From positions 20,754-84,753 of the forward strand of contig JAGFIY010000053.1 in the NCBI GenBank assembly GCA_024103215.1: DNA of 64,000 nucleotides, written 5' to 3'. The position numbers and the translations under genes are program-made. Below are positions 19,682 to 29,121 of the stretch, piece after piece. The notes beneath the pieces were generated by a model. It was not told the origin of the DNA. It made no database searches and saw only the letters and a list, made by a program, of their open reading frames with translations. Each line of letters begins with the position of its first letter. Position 1 is the stretch's first letter. Source of the stretch: Melioribacteraceae bacterium. Lineage in GTDB: Bacteria > Bacteroidota > Ignavibacteria > Ignavibacteriales > Melioribacteraceae.

Positions 19682-22591
19682 ATGAATATTAAAACGATTC
19701 ACAAAATTTTTGCCGCTGCAGTATTTTTAATTTCTGCAATTACTTATTTCGCAACCGTTCAGCCTTCAGTTTCCTTTTGGGACTGCGGTGAATTTATTGC
19801 TTCAGCATATTTAATGCAAGTGCCTCACCCGCCGGGAACTCCTTTCTTCTTAATTCTCGGAAGACTTTTTTCGCTGATTCCTTTTGCTGAAAATATTGCA
19901 TTCAGGGTAAATACAGTTTCGGTTCTTTCAAGCGCATTTACTGCAATGTTCCTTTATCTTATTGCAAAAATGCTGATTGAAAATTATAGGGGGATCAACT
20001 ACAAGAAAAAAAGTGAAGCTGTTTTAACATACATTGCATCCGCCATCGGAGCTTTATCTTTAACATTTTCTGATACATTTTGGTTCAATGCAGTTGAAGC
20101 AGAAGTTTATGCTCTTGCAACATTTTTTATTGCGTTCGTCGTTTGGCTTATGATTGTATGGCACTCCAAAGCCGATGAAAAGGATAATGAAAAATATTTG
20201 TTGATGATCGCATATTTGATCGGACTTTCAACCGGTGTTCACTTGATGTCGGTTCTTGCGATAGTTCCTATTGTAATGGTCATTGCTTTTAGAAAATATA
20301 TGACCGAGGAAGAAACACTAAAAAGAACTGCGCTAATTTTTGTAATTCACAGTGCCATTATATTTCTGGCTGCATTAGCTCTATGGGGATCTGAAACAGA
20401 TACATTTGCACCTTCAAGTGAGGCTTATCAAGCATTCGATCAAAAGGCTGTGATGATTTTTGTGGCGATTTCTGCACTATTTATAGGCATTATGTGGAAG
20501 AAAATTTTTCAGAGAAACTCATTTTACATTCCGATTCTTATCGGAGGTATTGCGCTGATTGCAACTTATCCGGGAATGGTAAAATATGTTCCTAACATAA
20601 TTGCAACTATCGGTAAAAATAACATTGTGGTTGATATTTTTATTTTCCTCGCTATTTTCGGAATTGTGGGCTATCTAATTTATTGGTCAAGCAAAGAGAA
20701 GAAAGAAACACTTAATCTCGTCGGAAAACTTATACTTTTTGCACTTATCGGTTTCACAACCTATTCAAGTATTATAATCAGATCAAATCAGGATACACCA
20801 ATAAATTTGAACAGTCCAAAAACTTTCTCCGAACTTGTATCATATCTTAACCGTGAACAGTACGGTGATTTCCCGACATTCAAGAGAAGATACTCACAAG
20901 AAGCACATCAACAGCAAATTTATACAAACTATTCAAGCGATTTGGATTTCTTCTGGAACTACCAGATGAATCACATGTTCAACCGTTATTTGTTCTGGAA
21001 CTATATCGGAAGAAACTCAACAGTTCAGGATTCTGGGGTTAATTTTGGTCAATTGTTTGCTATTCCGTTCCTTGTAGGATTATTCGGACTTTATTATCAT
21101 TTCAGGCGGGACTGGAAAATGGCTTCCGTCTTTCTTGTTATGTTTATCTTTCTTGGCTGGCTTACAGCATTTTATCAAAATCAGCAGCAGCCTCAGCCGC
21201 GGGAGCGAGATTATTTTTATGTCGGGGCGTTCTTTGTCTATTCGATTTGGATTGCACTTGGAGCAAGAGGAATCTTCGACTTAATTCAAGAACAATTTAA
21301 AGAGACGAATATCAGTAAAATGTTATCTGGAGCTGCTGCAATCGCACTTATATTGCTTATCCCAGTTAACATGCTCGCAACAAATTGGTTTGATCACAAC
21401 CGCGCGAAAAACTACGTTCCTTGGGATTATTCTTACAATATGCTTCAAAGTGTTGCACCGAATGCAATTTTATTTACTAACGGTGATAACGATACATTCC
21501 CATTATGGTATCTACAGGATGTTGAAGGAGTGAGACAGGATGTTAGAATTGCTAACCTAAGTTTGTTGAATACTCCTTGGTATATTAAGCAGCTCAAAAA
21601 TACTGCTCCGCACGATGCAGAACCTGTTGCAATGACATTGCGCGATATTGAAATCGATGAGATCACACCGCAGAGATGGGATGCTCAAAAGATCTCGTTC
21701 CCTGTCAGCCAAGAAACCATTGAAAAATTTAGCATTACCGATTCAACAATAATAAATTCGGGAAGATTCGAATGGGTAATGCAGCCGACCGGACAGTTTG
21801 GTGATATTTCAATCGTACGAGCTCAGGATATCGCAGTGTTGAGCATAATATTGGCTAATAAATTTGATAGACCGATTTATTTTGCTGTTACCTGTGCCGA
21901 TGACGCACGCATTAGTCTTGACGATCATATGCAGATGGAAGGGCTTGCTTACAGATTTGTTCCACAAAAACGAGAAGGGGTCGAATTTGTTAATCCCGAA
22001 ATTCTGGAAACACAGATATTTAACGAGCCCGAGGGATTCAGTAAAGATTATCAACCGGGTTTCAAATTCAGAGGACTGGCTGATTCCAGCATTTTCTTTG
22101 ATGATAACCATCGAAGATTGGTACAAAATTACCGTAATTCATTTATGAGACTTGCTCTTAACTATCTCTACGATAATCCGGATTACGGCAAAGTTGTACA
22201 GGTTCTTGATGTTATGGAAGAAAAACTTCCGCGTAAAATTATACCTATCGATAATAGGTTGCTTCACGATATTGCTAATATTTATTACTCTGCCGGGGCG
22301 ATTGAAGAATCAATTGAAATCGGTTATGAAATAGAACAATATGCACTTAAACGTCTTGAAGAAAATCCGAGAGATTTCAGCGGAAGATACAGCCCTTATG
22401 TAATGCTTATGGAAATTTATGAGAACCGGGGAGATTATAACGCAGCGATAGAAATTCTTCGTAGACTTCAAGAGTTTGCACCGAACGATCAAAGTGTTAA
22501 AACAAGAATCGAACAATTGAGAAATATGGCTGAATCGCAGAAACCTGAAGTCGTTCCCGAAAAAATTCAGACTGATTCTTTAAACGATTAA
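19682..22591 (+). CDS. DUF2723 polytopic membrane protein, putative glycosyltransferase
   Basis: A 969-residue protein with about a dozen hydrophobic helices in its N-terminal half, followed by a soluble C-terminal part (about 560 onward) that ends in tetratricopeptide-like helices (DIANIYYSAGAIEESIEIGYEI). The N-terminal signature is the DUF2723 motif: FWDCGEFIASAYLMQVPHPPG (residues 33-53). The acidic D/E pair in the first loop resembles that of GT-C O-mannosyltransferases, so transfer of sugar from a lipid carrier to envelope proteins is a reasonable inference. A strong terminator-like hairpin follows its stop. Confidence 0.85.
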   Translation: MNIKTIHKIFAAAVFLISAITYFATVQPSVSFWDCGEFIASAYLMQVPHPPGTPFFLILGRLFSLIPFAENIAFRVNTVSVLSSAFTAMFLYLIAKMLIENYRGINYKKKSEAVLTYIASAIGALSLTFSDTFWFNAVEAEVYALATFFIAFVVWLMIVWHSKADEKDNEKYLLMIAYLIGLSTGVHLMSVLAIVPIVMVIAFRKYMTEEETLKRTALIFVIHSAIIFLAALALWGSETDTFAPSSEAYQAFDQKAVMIFVAISALFIGIMWKKIFQRNSFYIPILIGGIALIATYPGMVKYVPNIIATIGKNNIVVDIFIFLAIFGIVGYLIYWSSKEKKETLNLVGKLILFALIGFTTYSSIIIRSNQDTPINLNSPKTFSELVSYLNREQYGDFPTFKRRYSQEAHQQQIYTNYSSDLDFFWNYQMNHMFNRYLFWNYIGRNSTVQDSGVNFGQLFAIPFLVGLFGLYYHFRRDWKMASVFLVMFIFLGWLTAFYQNQQQPQPRERDYFYVGAFFVYSIWIALGARGIFDLIQEQFKETNISKMLSGAAAIALILLIPVNMLATNWFDHNRAKNYVPWDYSYNMLQSVAPNAILFTNGDNDTFPLWYLQDVEGVRQDVRIANLSLLNTPWYIKQLKNTAPHDAEPVAMTLRDIEIDEITPQRWDAQKISFPVSQETIEKFSITDSTIINSGRFEWVMQPTGQFGDISIVRAQDIAVLSIILANKFDRPIYFAVTCADDARISLDDHMQMEGLAYRFVPQKREGVEFVNPEILETQIFNEPEGFSKDYQPGFKFRGLADSSIFFDDNHRRLVQNYRNSFMRLALNYLYDNPDYGKVVQVLDVMEEKLPRKIIPIDNRLLHDIANIYYSAGAIEESIEIGYEIEQYALKRLEENPRDFSGRYSPYVMLMEIYENRGDYNAAIEILRRLQEFAPNDQSVKTRIEQLRNMAESQKPEVVPEKIQTDSLND

Positions 22592-22596
22592 ATATT

Positions 22597-22630
22597 GGGC
22601 TTACTAAAAAAATTTTTAGTGAGCCCTTCT
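22597..22630 (+). terminator. Rho-independent terminator after the DUF2723 gene
   Basis: A near-perfect inverted repeat: GGGCTTACTAAAAA at 22597-22610 pairs with TTTTTAGTGAGCCC at 22613-22626 with one T-G wobble, and is followed by TTCTTTT. It starts six bases after the DUF2723 stop and separates that gene from the glycosyltransferase at 22645, whose ribosome site (GAGGAAG) lies immediately after the hairpin. Confidence 0.75.
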
Positions 22631-22644
22631 TTTGAGGAAGAGTA

Positions 22645-23697
22645 TTGAAAATCTTAGCGATAGCGCTTTCCGGTATCGGTGATGCTTTGATGTTCACACC
22701 CACAATTACTGAACTGCGCAAAAAATATCCCGATGCTGAAATAGATACATTAGTAATGTTTAATGCAGTCCGGCAAATGTTTGAAAAAAATCCGGATATA
22801 AATGAAATTTATTATTTCGATTTCCTTAATTCTTCCCCAATAAAAATTTTATCCTATGTCCTATCTCTTCGAAACAAGTTCGATATTTCTTTTTCGGTTT
22901 ATCCTTCAAACAGATGGGAATATAATTTAATCGCATACCTGATAAACGCACCAATACGAGCAGCAGTTGATTATCTTCGTTACAAAGGAAGAAATGCTGC
23001 CTTCTTGAATAATTATCTTGTCGAAGAAAATGATAACCTCCACAATGTAGAAGAGAATATTAAATTATTCGAAAAGGTTACGGGTGAAACGGTTAATAAC
23101 ATCGGCAGGCTTAAATTTTATCTATCACAGACTGATTTGGATTTTGCGGATAATTTTCTTCGCGAGAAGAATGTATCTAAAGAAGAATTAATTATAGGAA
23201 TGCATGCCGGCTGTTCAACTTTAAAGAATCACATAAAACGGAGATGGGAACCGGAAAAGTTTGCAAGGCTTTCAGAAATATTGTCGGACAAGTTAAAAGC
23301 AAAAATACTTCTATTTGGAGGTTCTGATGAGAAAGAACTAAAACAAGAGATAATGAGTGAATCTTCGGTAAGTATTATAAATGTTCAGACCGACAATTTA
23401 GTTCAGTCAGCATCGGTAATGAGCAAATGCGGAGTGTTTATTTCAAATGATTCTGGACTGATGCACATTGCTGCCGCACTTGGATTAAATGTTGTCTCTA
23501 TTATTGGACCGACAAATACAAACTATATTCACCCTTGGAAAACCGAATACCGAATCGCATCAATAAATTTGGATTGCGCTCCATGTTTTTATTATTCCCC
23601 TAAACCATTGACTTGTTCCAGAACAGACGTGAAGTTCAAATGTATTAAGGAACTTGATATTGAATTGGTTTACAAAAAAGTAACCGAACTATTATGA
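22645..23697 (+). CDS. Family 9 glycosyltransferase (heptosyltransferase-like)
   Basis: A 350-residue GT-B enzyme of the ADP-heptose:LPS heptosyltransferase family. The N-terminus MKILAIALSGIGDALMFTP is the acceptor-side glycine loop. The donor-binding half contains GMHAGCS (about 190), KRRWEPEKFARL, and the conserved SNDSGLMHIAAALG (about 269-282) and SIIGPTNTNYIHPW. It would extend the LPS core, which fits hldD at 6546. Translation starts at TTG 22645 with GAGGAAG nine bases upstream. Confidence 0.88.
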   Translation: MKILAIALSGIGDALMFTPTITELRKKYPDAEIDTLVMFNAVRQMFEKNPDINEIYYFDFLNSSPIKILSYVLSLRNKFDISFSVYPSNRWEYNLIAYLINAPIRAAVDYLRYKGRNAAFLNNYLVEENDNLHNVEENIKLFEKVTGETVNNIGRLKFYLSQTDLDFADNFLREKNVSKEELIIGMHAGCSTLKNHIKRRWEPEKFARLSEILSDKLKAKILLFGGSDEKELKQEIMSESSVSIINVQTDNLVQSASVMSKCGVFISNDSGLMHIAAALGLNVVSIIGPTNTNYIHPWKTEYRIASINLDCAPCFYYSPKPLTCSRTDVKFKCIKELDIELVYKKVTELL

Positions 23698-23701
23698 ATC
23701 A

Positions 23702-24226
23702 TTACAAATTTGAGATTATATAATCCGCACAGCTTTCAACTTCTTTAAAAGTTTTGATTAATTTCGTCTGTCTTTTTTCAATTGTAATACGTTCTTCCAT
23801 TTTCGAAACAATATCGATCCACATCTCACCAACCGCAGCTACAGGTTTCTGTGCCAGTAATCCCTTATTGAAATGTTCCCATACCAATGCGAGTTCAACT
23901 AGTGTTCCCGTTCCGCCGGGGAGCACAACAAAACCGTCGCCGAGACGTAATAAATTTTCCAATCTTTCAAAAAGCGATTTTGTGTGAATTTTTTTAGTAA
24001 GATATCTGTTCGGCTCCGAACTGAAGAAATCAACAGTAACTCCTATTGCTTCAGCGCCGCTTTCGACAGCACCTTTTGATACAGCTTCCATTATTCCATT
24101 ATAGCCGCCGCTGCATATGTTGATATTTTCACTTCCCAAAATCCTACCTAGTTTGTAGGCTTCTTGATACTCAAAATCACCGGGAAGCGGAATAGATGAA
24201 CCAAATACAGTAATTGTTTTATTCAT
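23702..24226 (-). CDS. LOG family protein (lysine decarboxylase-like fold)
   Basis: A 174-residue Rossmann-fold protein with the LOG signature PGGTGTLVE (about 103-111) and an N-terminal nucleotide-binding loop, TVFGSSIPLPGD. The best-known activity of the family is hydrolysis of cytokinin riboside 5'-monophosphates or AMP to free base and ribose phosphate; bacterial copies are often mis-annotated as lysine decarboxylases. It overlaps the upstream YjbQ gene by eight bases, so the two are translationally linked. Confidence 0.87.
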   Translation of the reverse strand: MNKTITVFGSSIPLPGDFEYQEAYKLGRILGSENINICSGGYNGIMEAVSKGAVESGAEAIGVTVDFFSSEPNRYLTKKIHTKSLFERLENLLRLGDGFVVLPGGTGTLVELALVWEHFNKGLLAQKPVAAVGEMWIDIVSKMEERITIEKRQTKLIKTFKEVESCADYIISNL

Positions 24227-24638
24227 AATTAAATTGAACTATTATTTTTCTTTTGCGTGGTCTATTATCAAAATCAATTAACACAATCTGCTGCCAGGTT
24301 CCGAGCAGCAGTCTATTTGATTTAAAAGGAACAGTTATCGAGGCCCCCTGAAGAGCAGCTCTAACGTGCGAAAAACCGTTACCGTCGTGCCATGTATCGT
24401 TGTGAGAATAACGTTTATTTTGTGGAATTATATTTTCCATAAAATGAGGATAATCTTTTAATAGTCCCGGTTCATATTCAATTGTTGTAATTCCAGCAGT
24501 CGCCCCCGGAACAAATATCAGCACACTTCCTTCGCTAAAATCGTTATTATTCAAAATTTTGTTTACCTGATCAGTAATATCCAAAATGTCGTTGAAACCT
24601 TTTGTCGATACTGATAAATCGAACGTTTTTACTGACAA
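24219..24638 (-). CDS. YjbQ/UPF0047 family protein
   Basis: A 139-residue protein of the YjbQ family. The signature segments are GFSHVRAALQGASITVPF (about 90-107) and LGTWQQIVLIDFDNRPRKRK, with conserved histidines near residues 82-92. Some members have weak thiamine-phosphate synthase activity in vitro, but the physiological role is unsettled. The start is TTG at 24636-24638 with an AAGGAGT ribosome site just upstream. It is the first gene of a pair with the LOG gene and is divergent from ornithine aminotransferase. Confidence 0.87.
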   Translation of the reverse strand: MSVKTFDLSVSTKGFNDILDITDQVNKILNNNDFSEGSVLIFVPGATAGITTIEYEPGLLKDYPHFMENIIPQNKRYSHNDTWHDGNGFSHVRAALQGASITVPFKSNRLLLGTWQQIVLIDFDNRPRKRKIIVQFNYE

Positions 24639-24784
24639 ATAAGACTCCTTAATTTTTGTTCAATTTAATTATTATCCACCAAAAAATCCTCATTCTTTTA
24701 TACTTAAAATAGACTCGACAGTCATCTTGGAATTAGATAGATTTCATTGTTCAAAATATTCGTTCACTTAATACAGGAAACGCT

Positions 24785-25987
24785 ATGGTATCAAAAGATT
24801 ATATCGAACTTGAAAACAAATACGGGGCTCACAACTATCATCCTCTGGATGTTGTTATCGAAAAAGCACAGGGAGTTTGGGTTTACGATGTTGACGGGAA
24901 AAAATATATGGACTGTCTGGCAGCATATTCAGCAGTAAACCAAGGTCACTGTCACCCAAGAATTGTAAATGCAATGAAAGAACAAGCGGAAAAAGTAACG
25001 TTGACATCTCGTGCATTTAGAAACAGTCAGCTTCCTCTTCTTTACAAAGATCTAGTTGAGCTTACAGGATTTGAAATGGTGCTGATGATGAACTCCGGTG
25101 CCGAAGCTGTAGAAACAGCCCTTAAAGCCAGTCGTAAATGGGGCTATAAAATAAAAGGCGTTGAACAAAACAAAGCTGAAATTATCGTTTGCACAAACAA
25201 TTTTGCAGGAAGAACAATTACTATTATCAGTTTTTCCACCGAACAGCAATACAAAGATGGCTTTGGACCTTTGACGGAAGGATTCAAAATTGTTGAATAC
25301 GGAAATATCGAAGAACTTGAAAAAGCAATTACACCAAACACTGTGGCATTTATTGTTGAACCTATTCAAGGAGAAGGCGGTGTAGTAGTTCCTCCGGAGG
25401 GATATCTTAAAAAAGCATACGAAATCTGCAAGAAGAATAATGTACTCTTCATTGCAGATGAAATTCAATCCGGTTTGGGAAGAAGCGGTAAACTTTTCGC
25501 ATATGAATATGAAGGAATAAAACCTGATGCAGTCACAATCGGCAAAGCTCTTTCCGGCGGTTTGTATCCCGTTTCAGCGATGCTTGCAAGCAAAGAATTA
25601 TTAGGAGTTTTTAATCCAGGCGATCATGGATCAACATTCGGTGGAAATCCATTGGGTGCGGCGGTTGCACGTGAAGCCTTGAAAGTACTAACCGATGAAA
25701 ATCTAATTGAAAAATCGTATGAACTAGGAGAATATTTCAGAGATAAGTTAAAAGCTGTAAACAGCAAACACGTAAAAGAAATTAGAGGCAAAGGATTATT
25801 CATCGGTGTTGAATTACACAAAGAGGCAAACGGCGCAAGAAGATTCTGCGAAGCTTTGATGGAAAAAGGAATTCTTTGCAAAGAGACTCATGAAAACGTA
25901 ATTCGATTTGCTCCACCGTTGGTAATTACTAAGGAAGAAATAGACTGGGCAATGGAAAGAATCAAAGATGTATTGTTGATGGATTAG
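24785..25987 (+). CDS. rocD: Ornithine--oxo-acid aminotransferase
   Basis: A 400-residue class III PLP aminotransferase. NSGAEAVETALKASRKWGY (about 100-118), the PLP phosphate and aromatic segments, FIADEIQSGLGRSGK (about 220-234) and Lys254 in TIGKALSGGLYPVS place it in the family. The whole-length pattern (HNYHPLDVVIEKAQGVWVYD at the N-terminus, STFGGNPLG, RFAPPLVI) fits ornithine delta-aminotransferase better than acetylornithine aminotransferase. It converts ornithine and 2-oxoglutarate to glutamate semialdehyde and glutamate. It stands alone, ended by a hairpin terminator. Confidence 0.9.
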   Translation: MVSKDYIELENKYGAHNYHPLDVVIEKAQGVWVYDVDGKKYMDCLAAYSAVNQGHCHPRIVNAMKEQAEKVTLTSRAFRNSQLPLLYKDLVELTGFEMVLMMNSGAEAVETALKASRKWGYKIKGVEQNKAEIIVCTNNFAGRTITIISFSTEQQYKDGFGPLTEGFKIVEYGNIEELEKAITPNTVAFIVEPIQGEGGVVVPPEGYLKKAYEICKKNNVLFIADEIQSGLGRSGKLFAYEYEGIKPDAVTIGKALSGGLYPVSAMLASKELLGVFNPGDHGSTFGGNPLGAAVAREALKVLTDENLIEKSYELGEYFRDKLKAVNSKHVKEIRGKGLFIGVELHKEANGARRFCEALMEKGILCKETHENVIRFAPPLVITKEEIDWAMERIKDVLLMD

Positions 25988-26008
25988 TCTTTATGGGAAA
26001 GTTTTATG

Positions 26009-26038
26009 AGGCAGCCGAAGCGCTGCCTTTTTATTTTC
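26009..26038 (+). terminator. Rho-independent terminator after rocD
   Basis: AGGCAGC at 26009-26015 pairs with GCTGCCT at 26022-26028 around a six-base loop, followed by TTTTTATTTT. It lies 21 bases after the rocD stop and between convergent genes. The minus-strand side lacks a clear T-run, so its value to the histidine kinase gene is uncertain. Confidence 0.85.
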
Positions 26039-28382
26039 TATAGAGCCATTGATCGATGGTCATTTTTAAGAAGTTTATATTTATCGGTTTTGCAATATAA
26101 TCATTCATTCCGGCATCAAGACATCTTTCCCTGTCCTTCATACTCGAATGAGCCGTAACTGCAATAATGGGAATTTCATTTATCGGGTCTTCTAAAGCTC
26201 TTATTCTCTTTGTTGCTTCTATCCCATCCATACCTTCCATTTCTATATCCATTAGAATAAGATCAAATGGTTCTGACTTAACAGCTTCAATTGCAAGCTT
26301 TCCCGAAGATACTGCATCAACAGCATAGCCGGCGCCGGTTAGAAGTTTTTGTTCAACTTTTTGACTGATCGGATTATCTTCAACAAGAAGTAGCCGCTTC
26401 TTGCCTGATTTTGTATCTTTATCTGTCGCGGTAGTGCTTGAAAAAATCTCTTCGGCTTTTTTAGAATATTTTTCTTCTATTTTATCAAAATTTTCTATTA
26501 AACTTTTTTCCGCTGCAATTCCCAATGTTGTTTTTGAATCTGATGATTCTTCCCGACTATTTTCTTTTTTGATTTCAACTAATTTTTTCTCAATAATTTT
26601 CTCGGGTTCCTTTTTCTTACTTTTGTCAACAGGTTCAATCTTGATTGCGCTCTGTTTCGGTGAATCAACCAAATCTTTTATAAGTCCGAAAATTACCGAG
26701 AAAGATACCGTTGTACCTTCGTTTATTTTACTTTCTATCTCGATTGTTCCATCCATAAGATTTACGAATTCCTTACAGATCATAAGCCCCAATCCCACTC
26801 CGTTCTTAGGAACACCGTTTTCATTATTCTCTTTGTATTCGCCGAAAATCATTTCTAATTTTTCTTTTGGAATACCACATCCGGAATCCTGTACAATTGT
26901 ATTCAGTTGAATTGTATCTTCGGTTTTCTTTGCAGTAGCAACCTCAACCGAGACTTCACCGGTTTCAGTGAACTTAATCGCGTTAGAAAGCAGGTTGATC
27001 AATACTTGTCTGTACTTCATTGCATCGCCGATTATCTTTACCGGGATATCTCCGGCGATGTTCACTGTAACCCCCAACCCCTTTTCTCTTGCTCTCTGTC
27101 CTATAATCGATACAGCTTTGTTGATCTCTTCGGTCAAGTCAAATTCAATTTCGGAAAGATCCATTTTGCCGGCTTCGATATTTGAAATATCAAGAACGTT
27201 GTTGATTATATCCATCAACGAACCTGCTGCGGATTTGGCATTTACGGCATATTCTTTAAGTTCTTCGAGAGTTTCGAACTGACCGTCTTCAATTAGGCTT
27301 AATAATCCAAAAACAGAATTCATGGGAGTCCGAATCTCGTGACCCATATTAGCCAAGAACTGAGTTTTAATTTCACTTGATCGTAAAGCAGCAGCAGCTT
27401 CTTGTTCAATCCTATTATTTTCTTCTTTTAATTTTTCTATTTCCGCCTTACTTTCGTTTTCAAGTTTCACTTGCGACGTAATATCAGCTATCGAACCCTC
27501 GTAATAAATTTCTGCCCGTTTATCGTGATTTACTTTTCTTGCATTAATTTTTACCGATATTTTTGTGCCATCCGGGCGAACAAGAAGCGACCTAAAATTT
27601 TTCACTCTCTCAGATTTATCAACTATCTTTTTCAAATCGCTCAAATCGGAACCGTTAGCAAAAACCTTTGAAGCATCGTTTAAGTTAATAACCTCATCAA
27701 CATTTGAGTAACCGAGTAATTTAACCAATGATAAATTTGCATAGATAAATTTGGAATCGACACTTATTCTAAAAAAACCTTCGGCGGCATTGTTTACAAA
27801 ATCATCAAAATGTAGATCATCCTTCTCACCTAATTCTTCAGTTTCCGGTTCTATTTGAATTTTACTTCCCAGTAAAATCGAGGCAATTATTGATAAAACA
27901 CATAGTACTGATACGATCGAAATTGTCTCAATAAAATTTGTATGAGAAGTATAAACGCCGGGATTAACTATTTGCACGCCGATAATCGAAAGAATCAAAT
28001 ACATCACAACAATGATTTGGTTTATATAATGCCATCTAATTGATATCCCAACGAGAAACACATAAAATGCCAAGACATTTGAATTAACAGCAAACAAATT
28101 CGTGATTTTTGTTACAACAAAAAATGAAGAGGCGATTACCGTAAAAAGCAGAAAATGTAAAAGAAGATTTGTTTTGCTTTTGCCCGTGTTTGTATTTGAA
28201 AGGACTAAAATTATAAACGCAAACACAGTTAGCGATAATCTTGATATATAAACTTCGAAGGAATGAATTACAAGATTGCGAACTTCGAAAATTAACGCAA
28301 GCACCCCGGATATTGCCGTAAGAACTGCTATTAATTGAAGAACAGTTAAATTGATCTTCGCTTGATTTGAAAATTTGCTCAT
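26031..28382 (-). CDS. Membrane-bound hybrid histidine kinase with PAS and receiver domains
   Basis: A 783-residue sensor. Six or so hydrophobic helices occupy residues about 15-185, followed by a PAS domain (about 195-310; FFRISVDSKFIYANLSLVKLLGY), a short coiled coil, HisKA with phosphoacceptor His348 (LANMGHEIRTPMNS), an ATPase domain with the N, G1 and G2 boxes (NAIKFTETG, DSGCGIP, GVGLGLMICKEF), a charged linker of about 90 residues, and a C-terminal receiver with phosphoacceptor Asp712 (LILMDIEMEGMDG). It should relay a phosphate from His348 to Asp712, but no Hpt protein or separate response regulator is adjacent. The signal is not identifiable. Confidence 0.93.
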   Translation of the reverse strand: MSKFSNQAKINLTVLQLIAVLTAISGVLALIFEVRNLVIHSFEVYISRLSLTVFAFIILVLSNTNTGKSKTNLLLHFLLFTVIASSFFVVTKITNLFAVNSNVLAFYVFLVGISIRWHYINQIIVVMYLILSIIGVQIVNPGVYTSHTNFIETISIVSVLCVLSIIASILLGSKIQIEPETEELGEKDDLHFDDFVNNAAEGFFRISVDSKFIYANLSLVKLLGYSNVDEVINLNDASKVFANGSDLSDLKKIVDKSERVKNFRSLLVRPDGTKISVKINARKVNHDKRAEIYYEGSIADITSQVKLENESKAEIEKLKEENNRIEQEAAAALRSSEIKTQFLANMGHEIRTPMNSVFGLLSLIEDGQFETLEELKEYAVNAKSAAGSLMDIINNVLDISNIEAGKMDLSEIEFDLTEEINKAVSIIGQRAREKGLGVTVNIAGDIPVKIIGDAMKYRQVLINLLSNAIKFTETGEVSVEVATAKKTEDTIQLNTIVQDSGCGIPKEKLEMIFGEYKENNENGVPKNGVGLGLMICKEFVNLMDGTIEIESKINEGTTVSFSVIFGLIKDLVDSPKQSAIKIEPVDKSKKKEPEKIIEKKLVEIKKENSREESSDSKTTLGIAAEKSLIENFDKIEEKYSKKAEEIFSSTTATDKDTKSGKKRLLLVEDNPISQKVEQKLLTGAGYAVDAVSSGKLAIEAVKSEPFDLILMDIEMEGMDGIEATKRIRALEDPINEIPIIAVTAHSSMKDRERCLDAGMNDYIAKPININFLKMTIDQWLYRK

Positions 28383-28510
28383 TCTGAACTATTTCTCGGT
28401 ATTAACGTGATAATATATAATTTAGTAAAAATAATATCGAATATTTTTACTAATTTTTTAATGTCGCAAACAAACTATTAACTTTTGACATGGAAATACA
28501 GTCTTAAAAT

Positions 28511-29119
28511 ATGATTGATTTTTTTTACACACTCGATAAAGAGCTTTTTTATTTTATCAATCACACACTTTCAAATCCAATTTTTGATAAAATTTTTCCC
28601 TATTTAACAGATGTTAAACATTGGTATCTCGTTTATATTATTTTCTGGCTAATTCTTATTATTAAAGGTGGAAGACTCGGAAGAATTACCGCAATGATGT
28701 CGCTCTTCTTAATAACCGCAAGTGATCAAATAAGCAGTTTTTTACTTAAGGATTGGATAGCAAGAATTCGACCGTGTAATGTTCTCCCGGATGTAAATAT
28801 TCTAGTGTTCTGCAGCGGATCATATTCAATGCCATCCTCTCATGCTGTGAATAATTTTGCGGCAGCTGTTTTTCTTTCTAAATTGTTTCCAAAATATAAA
28901 ATTCCGTTTTATACAATTGCCGTACTGATGGCATTCAGCCGCCCTTATGTTGGTGTACACTATCCGGCTGACATAATAGTCGGAGCAGTTGTCGGTGCCG
29001 TTATTGGTTACATTTTCGCAATTCTCACACTCCGAATTGATGAATATTTTTTAAGAATGAAATTGCCCGAACGAATAAAAATATTTCGTGGAAAGAGGAA
29101 AAAACAAAAACACAATTAG
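28511..29119 (+). CDS. PAP2-family membrane phosphatase
   Basis: A 202-residue inner-membrane phosphatase with about five helices. The three phosphatase motifs are KDWIARIRP (about 81-89), PSSHAVNN (about 113-120; the usual PSGH glycine is replaced by serine) and SRPYVGVHYPADIIVG (about 144-159). The family dephosphorylates phosphatidic acid, undecaprenyl diphosphate or lipid A; the substrate here is open. The gene is followed two bases later by AMP nucleosidase. Confidence 0.9.
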   Translation: MIDFFYTLDKELFYFINHTLSNPIFDKIFPYLTDVKHWYLVYIIFWLILIIKGGRLGRITAMMSLFLITASDQISSFLLKDWIARIRPCNVLPDVNILVFCSGSYSMPSSHAVNNFAAAVFLSKLFPKYKIPFYTIAVLMAFSRPYVGVHYPADIIVGAVVGAVIGYIFAILTLRIDEYFLRMKLPERIKIFRGKRKKQKHN

Positions 29120-29121
29120 AT

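Noticed and set aside
24747..24938. Small plus-strand frame overlapping the rocD start
   Set aside because: It is in another frame over the conserved rocD N-terminus and has no recognisable features of its own.
26401..26910. 169-codon plus-strand frame within the histidine kinase region
   Set aside because: Antisense to the linker and ATPase part of a well-supported kinase; hydrophobic and serine-rich because the sense strand is rich in lysine and glutamate codons.
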